DNA of 64,000 nucleotides from Hygrophila difformis (taxonomy: Eukaryota > Streptophyta > Magnoliopsida > Lamiales > Acanthaceae): positions 39,254,148-39,318,147 of the forward strand of contig JAOANR010000008.1 of NCBI GenBank assembly GCA_030278955.1, in the 5' to 3' direction. The notes beneath the pieces are model-generated. The model ran no database searches, was not told where the DNA came from, and saw nothing but the letters and a program-made list of their open reading frames with translations. Made by a program: the position numbers and the translations under genes. Shown here piece after piece: positions 48,481-60,330 of this stretch; position 1 is the stretch's first letter; every line of letters starts with the position of its first letter.

Positions 48481-49113
48481 GGTGGTTCAGGACAAAAGTC
48501 AGAAAAAGCAGAAATGAACAGTGGCATGCAAACAGCGTGATCTCACCCTATTTCAGATCTAAAAGCTATTCTAAGCTAAAAACAAACAAGAAACATTCAA
48601 AATAAGGAAGAACATGCTTAAGCAAAAATAAACAAAGCTGGGCAGAATATTAAAAATAAAGCAAGAGTCCTACTCTAGGGTTTGATCACACATACACACA
48701 ACATTATCCATAAAATGCTTAACAGTAAACATAAAAATAGCATAATGGGGGTCAAGTGACCCCAAAATGAAAAAGAAAGCATAAATCCATGGGGTGTGAG
48801 ACCCATTTCATGATTTGGGACACAAATGATGAATGTTTTCCCATATTATTGAGGGGGTGTTGTTAATACCCATGATTTGGGTATTACAAACCCTAAAACA
48901 AGAGTTTAGAAACCAAAACATGGTATAAAAATGGCTATCTAGGGACTGTGAACAGTAAAAACACTAAACTAAGCTAAACTAAGAGCAAAAATTAAATAAT
49001 ACATGAAAATAAACCTAAGCTACTCTACCTAAGGAAGAACTCCTAAGCTTGCCTTCAAGAGAGCTCAACAAAATTCCAATTTTTCCAACACTTAGCTTAT
49101 GGGAGACACCTCA

Positions 49114-49121
49114 TATTTATA
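49114..49121 (-). promoter_or_regulatory. TATA box of the Athila LTR
   Basis: The minus strand reads TATAAATA, preceded by GGCCCA and TAGGGTT motifs and by a GTCGCG hairpin array (49195-49440). Confidence 0.6.
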
Positions 49122-49194
49122 GAAGTGTAACCCTAAGCCCATGGGCCTTGATTCTAGCCCATTGTGTCTTAAGACATCACACACATCACAGCTT

Positions 49195-49440
49195 TGTCTC
49201 GGAGCATCAAGTTGGTCGCGGAACACACTGCATGTGGCAAGGCTTCTCGACTGGGTCTTGTGTCTCTAATTGGGTGTCTTGGTCGCGGAGTCGTGCCTTT
49301 CTCGCGGAGCATGCCATCGCGACAAAGGTCATCGCGACAAAGGGCTTGGCTGGTCTCCTCTTCATCTGAGCTGCTTGGTCGCGGAACCCTCCTTTGTCGC
49401 GGAACCGAGCATCGCGCCAAAGGAGCTTTCCGCGACAAAG
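49195..49440. repeat. Second GTCGCG hairpin array, upstream of the LTR TATA box
   Basis: More degenerate copies of the GTCGCGGA...TCCGCGAC palindromes, about 75-320 bp upstream of the TATA box in sense direction. Confidence 0.8.
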
Positions 49441-49795
49441 GTGTTCCTGGGCCTGCTGGATTGGGCCAGATGGGCTGAAAATGTTCTTTTTGTGGGCTTT
49501 TCTATCTTTTTCCCATCTTTTTGTATTTTTATGGGCTTGCTTTATTCTTTTGCCCATCTTTTCATTCCTTTTTCTTTTCTTTTCTTTTTCTCATGTTTTT
49601 GGATTTTTCTAACATAAATATGTAATAAAATTACATATTTATGCCTTTTTCACACCAGCTTATTATTTTTACAATTATGCATAAATCAGTCCAATTCGAC
49701 TGCTTTCTTACTTAATGTAAGACCGGAATGCGATCAAATGCCCGTTTAAGACACGGAAATGGATTGAAAATAATGGTCATTTCTGGCCATTATCA

Positions 49796-49836
49796 ACATC
49801 CTCACATTTAATACTGATCGTCCCCGAGCAGTCAGA
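49796..49836 (-). promoter_or_regulatory. Polypurine tract and hairpin at the Athila 3' LTR
   Basis: The plus strand reads ACATCCTCACATTTAAT beside the LTR end TATCA. It is followed by an ACTGATC...GAGCAGT hairpin with one mismatch and loop GTCCCC, matching the LARD loop GTCCCT. Confidence 0.75.
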
Positions 49837-51469
49837 GTCAATGTTCGTAAGAACACGGACTCTACATATTCAATTCATTTTCGTGGCTTCATAAATCAAA
49901 TCCTTTTTGGATTGGGATAAGACAATCAAAAACTACAAGTATTAAATTCCCTTGATTGCAGTGTTTAATGAAATGATACTTGCTCACTATATCGGGCCTA
50001 CAAATCAAACATTACTATCGACCCTTCATGAATATCATGTTTGAAAAATGCAAGGATTAGGGACGAGAATTAGAGGATGACATGAACATGTGCAATAAGA
50101 CAGAGCCTCACATATAAGAGAATCGGAAATTTCACTCACTCTCAATCGGGTGTTTAAACATAAATGCTCAAAATCAATTTTAATTAAATTATCCCATAAG
50201 CTTGTAATCAGACCAACTCGCCACCGGCTCATTTCTTCAAATCGAGATCCTGAGGTCTTATTTAAGGGTTATAATGGGGCATACGGTTGTAACATTAGGT
50301 AGGAAAGGGAAATTATTGGGCTAAGAAGTGACAAGAATTAATCTATCATAACTTGGCATTTTTATTTAAAATTCATGATCATCATTGTTTCCTTCTTTTT
50401 GATTTTCTTTTCTATTGCATGACATTAGAGTATGTCTAATTTGCTTTGTCGTTTGCAATTTATTTGATGTTGAATAGAATTCAACTCTTCTTTTTTTTTT
50501 TTTTTTGAATCGGTTTATAATATACCGATTGATATGGATTGATGGTCATAAGTTTAATGCCTTTGATAGAATTTATCCTTGCACACTTGGGTTTGAATTT
50601 CTTGGTCTTTTTGTAAGGATAGGAATAATATAGAGGGCTTCGAAGAAAAATTAGGCTTAAGGCTCAAAGTGGTTAATCCTAAAGGGAAAATATTTTTGGG
50701 TATGGATTTCAAACGAAGGCCAAAATTTTGGGTTTTTCTAAGTGCCTCGATCATATGCTCGATGTTGGGAATATGGCATGGTCTTGAATCGGTCCCAATT
50801 GCAAGTTCTAGTTTCCTTTAATCAAAATGATTCACACATCAAAGAAAATAAATGAGTAAAAGTGACTCATGGCTCAAATCTCACAAGGTTGGGTTGATTC
50901 ATGTCATACAATATTCTCAAATTTAATCAAAGCTTAATTCTTACAATTTATTCAATCGAAATCTCTAACATGTAGATTTATTACCCAATAAGCTGATCGC
51001 ATCATTAAATTTTTATGGCTCAAAACCTCAGGAATTCATTTCATGCATGCCTTCAATTATATTATCCCAATTTAAAAGTTTGAAAATTTAATCACAAGCC
51101 TAAATTCAACATGTGAATTTAGAGCAGGTTTATGCCCATTTTTGCTGGTCATTTAATTGAAAGCAGTAAAGAGGCACTGCTGACATACTAAGTATGTCAA
51201 CAACATATTTTTGGTCTGACAGTCACTTATTCATCTCGGACTGTACAGACATCTTTTTCAAAGTGAAAGCAAGTAAAGAATTGTTCAGTGGTCTCAAGAG
51301 TTGAGTTCCAATTTAGGGAAAGCAAATAAATACATCCGAGGCAAGGGATTCTCGTGCAGTTAGTACAAACCTGCACACATAAAAAGGGGGAATCCCTTGC
51401 AGATTACTACTACTAAAACAGAAATGAAATAAAGCAGAACACAGTAAACTGGGATTCTTCCTTCTTTCT
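49837..51469 (-). other. Athila 3' non-coding region
   Basis: No supported gene. It contains a T-rich tract (50480-50506), a GGCTCAAAGTGG block (50636-50764) like that of element 1 at 636-745, and a TGACATACTAAGTATGTCA palindrome near 51180. The part next to 51469 may be the 3' untranslated region of the F-box gene. Confidence 0.6.
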
Positions 51470-53250
51470 TCAGGGCATGTATCGGAGCCAGAGAACGCAG
51501 CTGGAAAGCTCACAACGCAGACACCAATCGCGGTTTCTCAGAGGTGCATGCCATCTTGGGCAATAGACTCTGACTCCTTGGCCCGCCCACAGTTGTGGGT
51601 TGTCTGGGTTGTCAGTTATCCAAGCGAGGACGTTGGTGGACGTATACCGAAAAACTGATCGATCTGTCACCATCCTGTCGATCATTCTGATTCCCTGCTC
51701 AACTTGGCCTTCGTCCGTCTTACTCATAAGCATCAGTCCGCGGGTGAAGATTGATGCCTTATGGTTGTCCTCAAGTCCTGGGCGTAGCAGTTCACAAGCG
51801 TGCTCCTCATTCCCTTCTACAAATGCCCTGAGTGCTGGGATGATCTGAAGATTGAAGTTTCCTGCTGTTGTGCATATTCGCAGGAATCTCTCCTTTTGCC
51901 GACGGATCCTTCCTTGCCATCTCTTCACAGTGGAGGAGTTAACATCGCATCGCCTGTACACGATGGCAAGGTTTCCAGCATCCCTGAACTTCTTGCATAC
52001 CCGTTGTGCAGTAAACACCTCCTTGATTTCATCCTCTCCTATTCGGGAGAGAATTTCACCAAGGAGTTCGACCGGTAAGTCCAGCAACTTGGTTCCTTCT
52101 GGTGCAGGATCTGGAATGGGAGGATTACCCCTGAAAAGATAAGAAGTGATGAATCCAATTTTTATATAATTATTCAAGTTCAGAAACCAACATCCTCACA
52201 TTTAGAGCTTTGCTCTAGATGTGAGATTATTAAATTTCTGACTTGGATTTTGATTTAAAGCACATGTAAATAATATTTGGTTTTAAATGGGCTAAGGAGC
52301 CCAAAATAAAATAAAATTGGCCATCGGGCCTAAAATCTTTTTAACGGGCCATTGGGCCCAAAAGTTTTCCAATTTTATTAAACAAGTCCGAGGCACTTGT
52401 TGGAAGTGGAATGAGATGGACAGATGGAAATGGAATGCTCGAATATTGGAGTGTGCAATGAAGACGTGGCGGAAAGGATCTGCTATTTCTGGATAGCTCG
52501 AACTGTTTGGGCAGTTAGAGCATCCAAAAATTTGCAAACACTGTTTTTAATTTTTTTTTTAAAATGGTTGACTTGTTTTATTTAATAAAAGTGGGATGTG
52601 AGTGGTCCCATTTTTGATTTTGAAAAGGATAGCAGTTGGGTGACAAAAATACTGCTATCTTACTCACACTAGTGTTCCATTGGGAACAAAACTCAAGTCA
52701 AACATTAAACAAAAATAACTCTTTTTGTCTTTTTCTAAAAGGTTGCTTTTATTAAAAGTGGGAGCTTCTCATTGGGTGTTTGTACTATGTTTCCATAAAC
52801 AAACAAACATTTATTCCCATGAGATTTCTAACATGAGAACAAATGTGCCCAAAAAGATCTTACTTCTTTTATTACACCAAAACAACACTGTGCAAGTCAC
52901 ATCATCAATCAAACCAATAACATCAAGATATTCAAAACAATACCCAAATGTTCATCAGTTTGTTCTTTCCAGTTTTAAACTTCAAAGACTTATCCATTAC
53001 CGGTTCCAAAATGGGGTTTCAAATGTTTCAAAATGGTGCTCTCAACCGAGAGTACTCAAAAACCTCCAAAAATCTAAAGTTAAACGTGCACACTAACCAC
53101 ATCACACCAAGAACACAACAAAAATGAAAATAAAACAAGAGATCCGAATGGGTGCCATGAACATGGCGAAAATAGGGTTTACCCTGCCCTCCTTGGCTCG
53201 GGTCTAGGCACGGGTCCAAGGTTTGGGAGGAGTCCATGAAATCGGTCCAT
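51470..53250 (-). CDS. F-box protein gene carried by the Athila element, two exons
   Basis: Exon 1 is 53250-53183 (starts MDRFHGLLPNLG), the intron is 53182-52131 (GTAAAC...TTTTCAG), and exon 2 is 52130-51470. The phases fit, giving 242 residues. Residues about 36-85 form an F-box (LLDLPVELLGEILSRIGEDEI ... QRVCKKFRDAGNLAIVYRR, split here by a gap). The following region (AFVEGNEEHACELL, SIFTRGLMLM) resembles plant F-box proteins of the At2g35280-like group, which bind SKP1 in SCF ubiquitin ligases. The C-terminus (after about residue 195) does not match well and may be frame-shifted near 51577. It lies on the element's sense strand after pol, the place of env-like genes. A hairpin array and TATA-like box lie upstream. 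I infer capture of a host gene. Confidence 0.72.
52186..52230 (-). repeat. Polypurine/hairpin module inside the F-box intron
   Basis: ACATCCTCACATTTAGAG followed by CTCTAGATGTGAG: the stem pairs with one mismatch. It is the same module as at 49796 and 54085. Confidence 0.7.
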
Positions 53251-53397
53251 AGTTTCCCTTTGAAAAATGGAGTGAAAGATTGCGAAGAACACGTGGTGTT
53301 CGTTCGGATGAGAGAAAAAATGGGGGAGAGAAGATGAAGAAGCTGAAGGAAGTTGGAATGACAAGTGAAAGTGAAAAGAAATTGGAGGGGGTGGGGG

Positions 53398-53408
53398 GGA
53401 TATAAATA
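53398..53408 (-). promoter_or_regulatory. TATA-like box upstream of the F-box gene
   Basis: The minus strand reads TATTTATATC about 150 bases before the ATG, followed by a C/CT-rich leader (53395-53255). The match to TATAAA is weak. It sits directly downstream of the hairpin array, as in the LTR. Confidence 0.35.
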
Positions 53409-53414
53409 CTAGAA

Positions 53415-53740
53415 CTTTTGTCGCGGAATCCGAGACTTTGTCGCGGAACAAGGTTCCGCGACAAGGCATAGCGACATCAGAGAGGTCGCGGAGTCGAGGA
53501 TTGGTCGCGGAGTCATGCTCCGCGACAAGGCTATCGCGACAAAGTTCAGTATAGAGACAGGGTCAACGCAGGTCGTGTCGCGGAGTAGGGCTCGGTCGCG
53601 GAGTCATGCTCCGCGACAGAGTGCATCGCAACAACCTGCGGAGAAAGGTTAAGAAAGAAAGAAAAAAGGGGGGTTTGTCGCGGAGAAGGGCCTGGTCGCG
53701 ATGCATGACATCGCGACAAAGAACCTTCCGCGACAAAGAA
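53415..53740. repeat. GTCGCG hairpin array upstream of the F-box gene, with covarying arms
   Basis: Hairpins occur at 53440-53462 (GTCGCGGAAC/GTTCCGCGAC), 53504-53526 and 53595-53617 (GTCGCGGAG/CTCCGCGAC), and 53695-53717 (GTCGCGATG/CATCGCGAC). The arms change together. GGCCCA motifs lie just upstream (about 53768-53800). Confidence 0.9.
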
Positions 53741-54223
53741 TTTTGAATTTTCAAATTTCTTTGGACTGGGCCCGAGTGTGATGTTGGGCCTGAGTCCATT
53801 TTATTTTGATTTGGGCTGAATAAATTCAGTCCAAGTAAATTCAAAATGCAGGGCTGAAAATTAAATAATCTACTTGCATAAAATTAGGTTGGGTTAGTTC
53901 CATTTATCTGTGAATTTTATTCCCGGTATTGAATTTCTTCAAGTCCCGACAGCGTTTTCTCAGACTTATGGAATTAATCCAACCAAGAACCTGGTTTTTC
54001 CATGTTACTCTTTTCTGCTCCTTTTTTTTGGTGGTTCCGAACTTCTGCAAGACAGACAAACAAGACGCATTAGATTTTCTCCAAATATCAACATCCTCAC
54101 ATTTAGAGTCTTAGTACTCTAAATGTTTAATTGATCTTTGGGTACTCTCTTGTCGTGAAATAAATACTCTATATATATATACTGAAATTTTTGTTGTTTT
54201 TTTTTTTTTTTAAATGCTGTTTC
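53741..54223 (-). other. Spacer between pol and the hairpin array
   Basis: Non-coding. It contains a polypurine/hairpin module at 54085-54127 (CATCCTCACATTTAGAGT then ACTCTAAATGT, 11-bp perfect stem), an AT repeat at 54170-54181 and a T run near 54198. Confidence 0.65.
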
Positions 54224-57200
54224 TTATTGAATGTAAGCCGGGTCTGCCACTGCTTGGCTCTCTTTCTCCGGATCGAACTGTCCAAGGTACTCTTTTAATC
54301 GTTGTCCATTCACCACTATATCGCCCCTATCAGTTCGGATCCTGACAGCTCCATTTTTGAACACCTCTAGTACTTCATGTGGTCCTTCCCATCTAGATTT
54401 GAGCTTTCCGGGGAACAGCTTCAACCTAGTATTGAACAATAACACATGTTGACCAACATAAAAATACTTAGGTTTAATCCGGCGATCGTGCAACTTCTGG
54501 GTCCGCTCCTTGTAAATTCGAGAGCTTTCATAAGCTTGCGCTCGTATTTCCTCAATTTCATTGAGGTCCAACTTACGTTTGCTCTGAGCAACTTTCGGAT
54601 CGAAGTTAAGCGTTTTAACGGCCCAATAAGGTTTATGCTCTAGCTCTACAGGCAAATGACAGGCTTTTCCGAAGACCAGCCTGTATGGAGACATCCCGAT
54701 GGGAGTCTTATATGCTGTGCGGTATGCCCATAGAGCATCATTGAGTTTACGTGCCCAATCCTTACGGGTTATCCCAACAGTGGCTTCGAGTATATGTTTG
54801 ATTTCGCGGTTGGATACTTCGACTTGACCACTAGTCTGAGGATGGTAAGGCGTGCCTATCTTATGGAGGATCCCATTTTTACTCATTAAAGTTTCAAAAC
54901 CTTTATTGATAAAGTGTGTTCCTCCATCAGATATCACCACCCTAGGTACGCCAAATCGACTGAAAATGTTGTTCTTGAGGAACTTGATGACTTGGCTACC
55001 ATCATTGGTCGGTAATGCGACAGCCTCAACCCATTTGGACACGTAATCGACAGCCACCAAGATATAGTAGTTTCCACCAGATGGTGGAAACGGTCCCATG
55101 AAGTCGATGCCCCATACATCAAAGATCTCAAGTGTGAGAATCCCCTTTTGAGGCATCTCATCCCTCTTGGAGATGTTTCCTAATCTTTGGCATCTATCGC
55201 AGCCTTTCACAAATGTCCTGCAATCCTCATAGATGTGAGGCCAATAAAATCCACATTCGAGGACCTTGTGGGCCGTTCGAGCGGGACCGTGGTGACCTCC
55301 ATATTCTGATTCATGGCATTTTCTGACAATTTGATAGGCTTCATGCTCGGTCACACATCGCCTGATTATTGAATCGGCGCAGTGTTTGAAGAGATAAGGT
55401 TCTTCCCAGAAGTAACTTAATACATCTCGTTTGAACTTATTCCTTTGATGATAGTTCGAAAACTGGGGGGTTATTCCGCACGCCAAGAAGTTAGCGATAT
55501 CGGAAAACCATGGACAAGCTTGATTATGCAGATGTAACGCGAACAACTGTTCGTCCGGGAACTCTTCATTAACGGCTTTTTCCTTTTTATCATTATCTAA
55601 TCGAGATAAGTGGTCAGCAGCACCATTATCTCGACCTCGCCTATCTTTTATTATGATGTCGAATTCTTGCAACAGAAGTACCCACCTGATTAATCGAGGT
55701 TTTGCATCTTGTTTGCTAAACAAGTATCTCAATGCTGTATGATCGGTGTATACTATGGTCTTCGTACCTATCAGATACTGTCTGAACTTGTCAAACGCGA
55801 AGACTACAGCATACATCTCTTTCTCCGTTGTGGTGTAGTTAATTTGGGCTTCATTCAGGGCATGACTTGCGTAATGAATTACGTAATGTCTCCCATCCTT
55901 ATGCTGTCCAAGAACTGCGCCTACGGCGAGACCACTAGCATCGCACATTACCTCGAAAGGTAGTGACCAATCGGGTGGTTGCACTATCGGTGCAGAAACC
56001 AACATCTTCTTGAGCGTGTCAAAGGCTTGGACACACGCTTCATTTATTAAGAAAGGATTTTCTTTACAAAGCAGATTAGTGAGCGGCTTGGCAATTTTAG
56101 AGAAATCCTTAATGAATCTCCGGTAAAAACCGGCATGCCCTAAGAAGCTCCTAACTGATTTGATCGAGTTAGGAAGAGGGAGATTGGAAATGATGGAAAC
56201 TTTGGCTGGATCAACTTCAATGCCTGCACGAGAAATGCGATGACCTAACACTATGCCCTCAGTGACCATAAAATGGCACTTTTCCCAATTTAAAACCAAG
56301 TTAGTGTCCTCACACCTCTTTAAAATCTGAGCAAGATTGGTCAAACAATCTTCGAACGTATCTCCATATACAGAGAAGTCATCCATGAAAACCTCAATGC
56401 ATTTTTCGATAAATTCGGAGAAAATAGACATCATGCATCTTTGAAAAGTAGCAGGTGCATTGCACAAACCAAAAGGCATCCGTCGATAGGCAAAAGTGCC
56501 GTACGGGCAAGTAAAAGTGGTTTTATCATGGTCTTCACTAGAAATAACAATCTGATTATAACCAGAATAACCATCCAAAAAGCAGTAAAACTCTCTCCCT
56601 GCCAACCTCTCGAGCATCTGATCAATGAATGGCAATGGAAAATGGTCCTTGCGTGTGGCCTCGTTCAGCTTCCGGTAATCGATACAAACTCTCCATCCGG
56701 TCACTGGCCTGGTTGCAACCTCTTCTCCTTGCTCATTCTTGGTTATGCACATCCCTCCTCGTTTGGGTACGACCTGCACTGGGCTAACCCATTTGCTATC
56801 AGAGATAGGATAGATTATACCAGCATCTAAGAGCTTGATAACTTCTTTCCTTACCACTTCTTGCATAAGGGGATTCAATCGCCTCTGAGGTTGACGGGAG
56901 GGTTTAAACTCTTCTTCCATTAGAATCCTGTGCATGCAAATAGACGGGCTTATTCCTTTTATATCAGAAATGGTCCAACCTATTGCATGTACATGTTTCT
57001 TAAGAATGACCACCAGAGCATTTTCTTGCTCTTGGGAGAGCTTAGCCGAAACAATCACGGGTAACTTTTTATGTTCTGCGAGAAACGCATACTTGAGATG
57101 ATCGGGTAATGTTTTAAGTTCAAGCTCTGGTGGACATACAACGGAAGGGAGTAGTTTGCGAGAAATGGGTAGTGGGAGAGCAGATTTACCTTCGGGATCC

Positions 57201-58435
57201 TGCATCAGTACAGGATCCTCTTCTTCCTCTTGGTTGGCGTCATCATGGAATTCGATGCCGTCAAATTCCTCCAGATCCCCTGTTTCGGGATCGGCAAAGT
57301 GAACGGCTTTGCATCCTTTGTGCTCCACGCCAGCAGGCTTCAGTACCTGCTTTGATGGTTCATCCAGCATCATTTCACAATCAAGTTCAGAGTCTAGCTC
57401 TTCCTTAACTATTACATTTTCAAATGAAAAACAAGAACTGTCGTTCGGAAATTTCTGCAATTTCTCCATATCGAAGATGATCTCCTCGCCATCGACCCTT
57501 AAGGTGACCTTTCCGGATTTGGCGTCAATCAGTGCACCACCAGTGGCTAGAAATGGGCGTCCAAGGATAAGTGGCATTTCGGAATCCTCTTCAATATCGA
57601 GGACGATGAAGTCGACCGGGAAAAGAACCTGCCCGGTTTTGACCACAACATCCTTAAGGATTCCTACGGGCTGAGTGATCGATCTGTCTGCAAGCTGCAG
57701 TCTCATCTTGACCGGTTGAATTTTTCCAAGCTTAAGGCGAACAACCATAGCTAGTGGCATCACATTGATTCTTGATCCTAAATCACAAAGCCCCATACTC
57801 ACTTTGGCCTTTCCGAATTGTACTGGAAGTGTGCAACATCCGGGGTCCTTCTTCTTTTCAGGCATTCTCCTCTGAACGATGGCACTGCATGTGCTGTTGA
57901 GAATAATTACCTCTTCCTGCTCAACCTGCCTTTTTCCTGAAATCAATTCTTTCAAGAACTTAGCATAGATGGGCATTTCGGAAATCATTTCTGTGAGAGG
58001 AATGGTTATCTCTACAGACTTTAATCGTTGCAGAAATTTCTTGAATTTAAGATCATGTTCTTTATTTTTAAGACGTGCAGGATAAGGAATCCTGGGCATG
58101 TACTTGTTATTAGGAATTTTTGGTGGTGAAGGGAAGGAAGTTGTACCTTCACCTGTACCCTTATCTGTTTCAGCCGTTTCAGGCGCAGCTTCAGTCTGCA
58201 ATTCGGCTGTCTCTTTTTCCGCTTCGTTCTCATTATCAGCTTCCTTACCAGCATTGTCAACAATATCATCTTCCTCACGTTCCACTCCAGTATCTGCTCC
58301 CTTTGGTCCAGCTAGTACTCTTCCAGATTTCAAGGTTATTGCCTTGCATTGCGGGTTCTTTTCCGCGGTGCTTGGCAACATTCCTTTGTCCCTTTTCTGC
58401 ATCTCATTAGCCATCTGTGTAACTTGGGTCTCCAC
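54224..58435 (-). CDS. pol: Pol polyprotein of Athila (protease, RT, RNase H, integrase), intact
   Basis: 1403 codons without a stop. After a Lys/Glu-rich linker the protease has [11 protein letters not shown] and LILGRPF. RT has [29 protein letters not shown] and the catalytic [10 protein letters not shown], all typical of Athila. RNase H has [16 protein letters not shown]. Integrase has the zinc region [10 protein letters not shown] ... CDRCQR and the catalytic residues in [16 protein letters not shown] and [11 protein letters not shown]. No chromodomain follows, as expected for this clade. It continues the gag frame after one TAG (58475-58477), so gag and pol are probably one chain in the intact family. 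Confidence 0.96.
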   Translation of the reverse strand: METQVTQMANEMQKRDKGMLPSTAEKNPQCKAITLKSGRVLAGPKGADTGVEREEDDIVDNAGKEADNENEAEKETAELQTEAAPETAETDKGTGEGTTSFPSPPKIPNNKYMPRIPYPARLKNKEHDLKFKKFLQRLKSVEITIPLTEMISEMPIYAKFLKELISGKRQVEQEEVIILNSTCSAIVQRRMPEKKKDPGCCTLPVQFGKAKVSMGLCDLGSRINVMPLAMVVRLKLGKIQPVKMRLQLADRSITQPVGILKDVVVKTGQVLFPVDFIVLDIEEDSEMPLILGRPFLATGGALIDAKSGKVTLRVDGEEIIFDMEKLQKFPNDSSCFSFENVIVKEELDSELDCEMMLDEPSKQVLKPAGVEHKGCKAVHFADPETGDLEEFDGIEFHDDANQEEEEDPVLMQDPEGKSALPLPISRKLLPSVVCPPELELKTLPDHLKYAFLAEHKKLPVIVSAKLSQEQENALVVILKKHVHAIGWTISDIKGISPSICMHRILMEEEFKPSRQPQRRLNPLMQEVVRKEVIKLLDAGIIYPISDSKWVSPVQVVPKRGGMCITKNEQGEEVATRPVTGWRVCIDYRKLNEATRKDHFPLPFIDQMLERLAGREFYCFLDGYSGYNQIVISSEDHDKTTFTCPYGTFAYRRMPFGLCNAPATFQRCMMSIFSEFIEKCIEVFMDDFSVYGDTFEDCLTNLAQILKRCEDTNLVLNWEKCHFMVTEGIVLGHRISRAGIEVDPAKVSIISNLPLPNSIKSVRSFLGHAGFYRRFIKDFSKIAKPLTNLLCKENPFLINEACVQAFDTLKKMLVSAPIVQPPDWSLPFEVMCDASGLAVGAVLGQHKDGRHYVIHYASHALNEAQINYTTTEKEMYAVVFAFDKFRQYLIGTKTIVYTDHTALRYLFSKQDAKPRLIRWVLLLQEFDIIIKDRRGRDNGAADHLSRLDNDKKEKAVNEEFPDEQLFALHLHNQACPWFSDIANFLACGITPQFSNYHQRNKFKRDVLSYFWEEPYLFKHCADSIIRRCVTEHEAYQIVRKCHESEYGGHHGPARTAHKVLECGFYWPHIYEDCRTFVKGCDRCQRLGNISKRDEMPQKGILTLEIFDVWGIDFMGPFPPSGGNYYILVAVDYVSKWVEAVALPTNDGSQVIKFLKNNIFSRFGVPRVVISDGGTHFINKGFETLMSKNGILHKIGTPYHPQTSGQVEVSNREIKHILEATVGITRKDWARKLNDALWAYRTAYKTPIGMSPYRLVFGKACHLPVELEHKPYWAVKTLNFDPKVAQSKRKLDLNEIEEIRAQAYESSRIYKERTQKLHDRRIKPKYFYVGQHVLLFNTRLKLFPGKLKSRWEGPHEVLEVFKNGAVRIRTDRGDIVVNGQRLKEYLGQFDPEKESQAVADPAYIQ

Positions 58436-58474
58436 ATTTCTGATGGAGGCTTGCAGTTGATTGTTGATCTCTTT

Positions 58475-60186
58475 CTAACTAGTGATGAAATCAGTCATCA
58501 AATTCTCAAGCCTTGAAGGAGGCTTTTGATTCTGATTCTGATTTTGATTCTGACTCTGATTCCATTGGCCTTGGTTTGGGACAAACTGAGGCTGGAAACT
58601 CTGATTGGGCTGAAAGTTCTGGAAATTCTGAGGCGGCCTCTGCTGGATTTGAGGTTGGAAACCTGGGTTCTGAAAGTGTTGGCCCCTGTTCTGAACAAAT
58701 CCCTGATTCTGCTGAGGGTTGAACTGCTGTTGCTGTGGCTTGTTCAAGAGATGTGAATTCAAGGCGTTGTTGTTTGAGTAAGACAAATTCGGGTGTCTAT
58801 TTGGAAAAGCTCCTGCATAGTTACAGCTCTCAGCTGTGATTTGCTCGCATGTGTCAGTTGCATGAGCACCTTGACACAGTCCACAGATCACATCAGTTTG
58901 CTGTCCCTGCGCAGAACTTCCAACTCCTTGATTTACAGACAACGCTGCCACTTGCTCTTGAAGCTTTTCAATGTCTGACTTCTCTACTGTACCTACAACA
59001 CACAAACCACGAGGGGGAGTAAGATTACCATCATCAGTCAGAACAGAACGGTTGACACTCATGGCTTCAATCTTTGCCCAGGCTTGGTCCATCGGTATGT
59101 AGAGCAAATGTTGACCACCAGCAGCATCAAGCATGGATTTCCATGCTGGGGTCAGACCACTGTAGAACTTTCTTAGTCTCTCCCAGTCATGGAAGCCATG
59201 TTGAGGACACTTTTGAGCAGGTTGAAGAATCTTTCCTTTGCATCATACAAGGACTCGTCTGGTTTCATTTTGAATTCCGCAATTTTGGAGCGGCATTCAT
59301 CCACCTTGGACTCCGGGAAGTATTTTGCTAAGAAGTTTCTGATCACATCTTCCCATGTAGACTTCTGATTTACGGGCAGTGACTTGTACCATGTTCGTGC
59401 TCCGCTTGTCAGAGAAAAAGGAAATAACCTTAGTCGAATAGTGTTTGCAGATACATCACGATTTTTGATCGTGTCACACAATTCTAGGAAGGTTTGCAGG
59501 TGATCATGGGGGTCTTCATGACTTGCTCCGGCAAACTGGTTGCTCTGGACTAGATTGATTAGGGCCGGTTTCAATTCGAAGTTCCTGGCCAAGAATGGAG
59601 CTTGTCCGGGAATATTCAGATATGGCTCTAAAATCGGCTGCATGTAATCAGCAGCAGCTGCTGCTTGATGATTGTTCTCAGGCCCGCCTTGGTACTGTTG
59701 TGGGTAGTAGTTCTGAGGCATGAAATAGTTCCTCGGATCATTGAAATCATTCGGATTCGGGGGATTCTGATGGGGGTTATGGTATTGCTGATTTTGCTGG
59801 TTTTGGAAATTTTGCTGATTTGGTTGGTTCTGGTTGTTTGGTGGGTTTTGATGGTTCGGATTGGGAGGGGGTGCCTTGAAGTGCTGCTGCTCCATGTTTG
59901 GTGGGTTCCCACCTCCTTGTATGATCTGGGGAGGGGGATCATCCAAATCATCGTTATCAGCATCTTCGGGGTCTTCCTCAATGTTGTGAAGTGGGGGATT
60001 GGGTTGGATGATTGGTGGGATGTCAGGGTTTGCCATTTCGGAAATATCGCTGCTGGTGCTCGGCGAAAGTAGTGCCTGTCGTTCCCGTTCCCTTCTTCGT
60101 TTAGTCTCCGCCCTAAGACGTCGAGCTGTCTTTTCTATCTCTGAATTAAACGGGATCTCGGCTGGCGTCTGCTTCCTCCTTTGCAT
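58475..60186 (-). pseudogene. gag: Gag of Athila, frameshifted
   Basis: Begins at 60186 (MQRRKQTPAEIPF) with the EIEKTARRL block shared with element 1. It then has a Gln/Asn/Pro-rich linker (about 59980-59640), the gag capsid domain (LINLVQSNQFAGASHEDPH, RTWYKSLP, FLAKYFPESK) and, in another frame from about 59215, the remainder with a CX2CX3HX4C knuckle (CGLCQGAHATDTC) and a second Gln/Asn-rich stretch. A one-base deletion near 59212-59222 causes the frame change. The second part ends at TAG 58475-58477, which is in frame with pol. Confidence 0.92.
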
Positions 60187-60330
60187 AGAACAACGGCTTC
60201 AATGATGACAGTACCTGTACAATCCCCAGGTTAGAATTGATTCTGAAGGTGAATATTTATAATTATATGTATAAGCTAATCTAGGAGCAATGAGGAATGT
60301 AATTCTCTAAATAAAACGGCGCTGCATCCT
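60187..60330 (-). other. Athila leader between primer site and gag
   Basis: Short AT-rich untranslated leader. No gene seen. Confidence 0.6.

Larger units (their letters stand above)
44773..49795 (-). repeat. 3' (left) LTR of the Athila element
   Basis: About 5.0 kb from TGAAACTTTTGAC to ...CCATTATCA. It has a tandemly repeated head (44773-45336), GTCGCG hairpin arrays (47930-48480 and 49195-49440), and a TATAAATA box (49114-49121). The ~2.5 kb from 45400 to 47930 shows no gene; short ORFs there are repeated in both LTRs only because the LTRs are identical. Confidence 0.9.

Noticed and set aside
47833..48605. Overlapping ORFs rich in SRN, RDK and VAE words (also 49049-49617, 63408-63783)
   Set aside because: They are translations of the GTCGCG hairpin array in several frames and strands; the repeats, not coding selection, keep them open.
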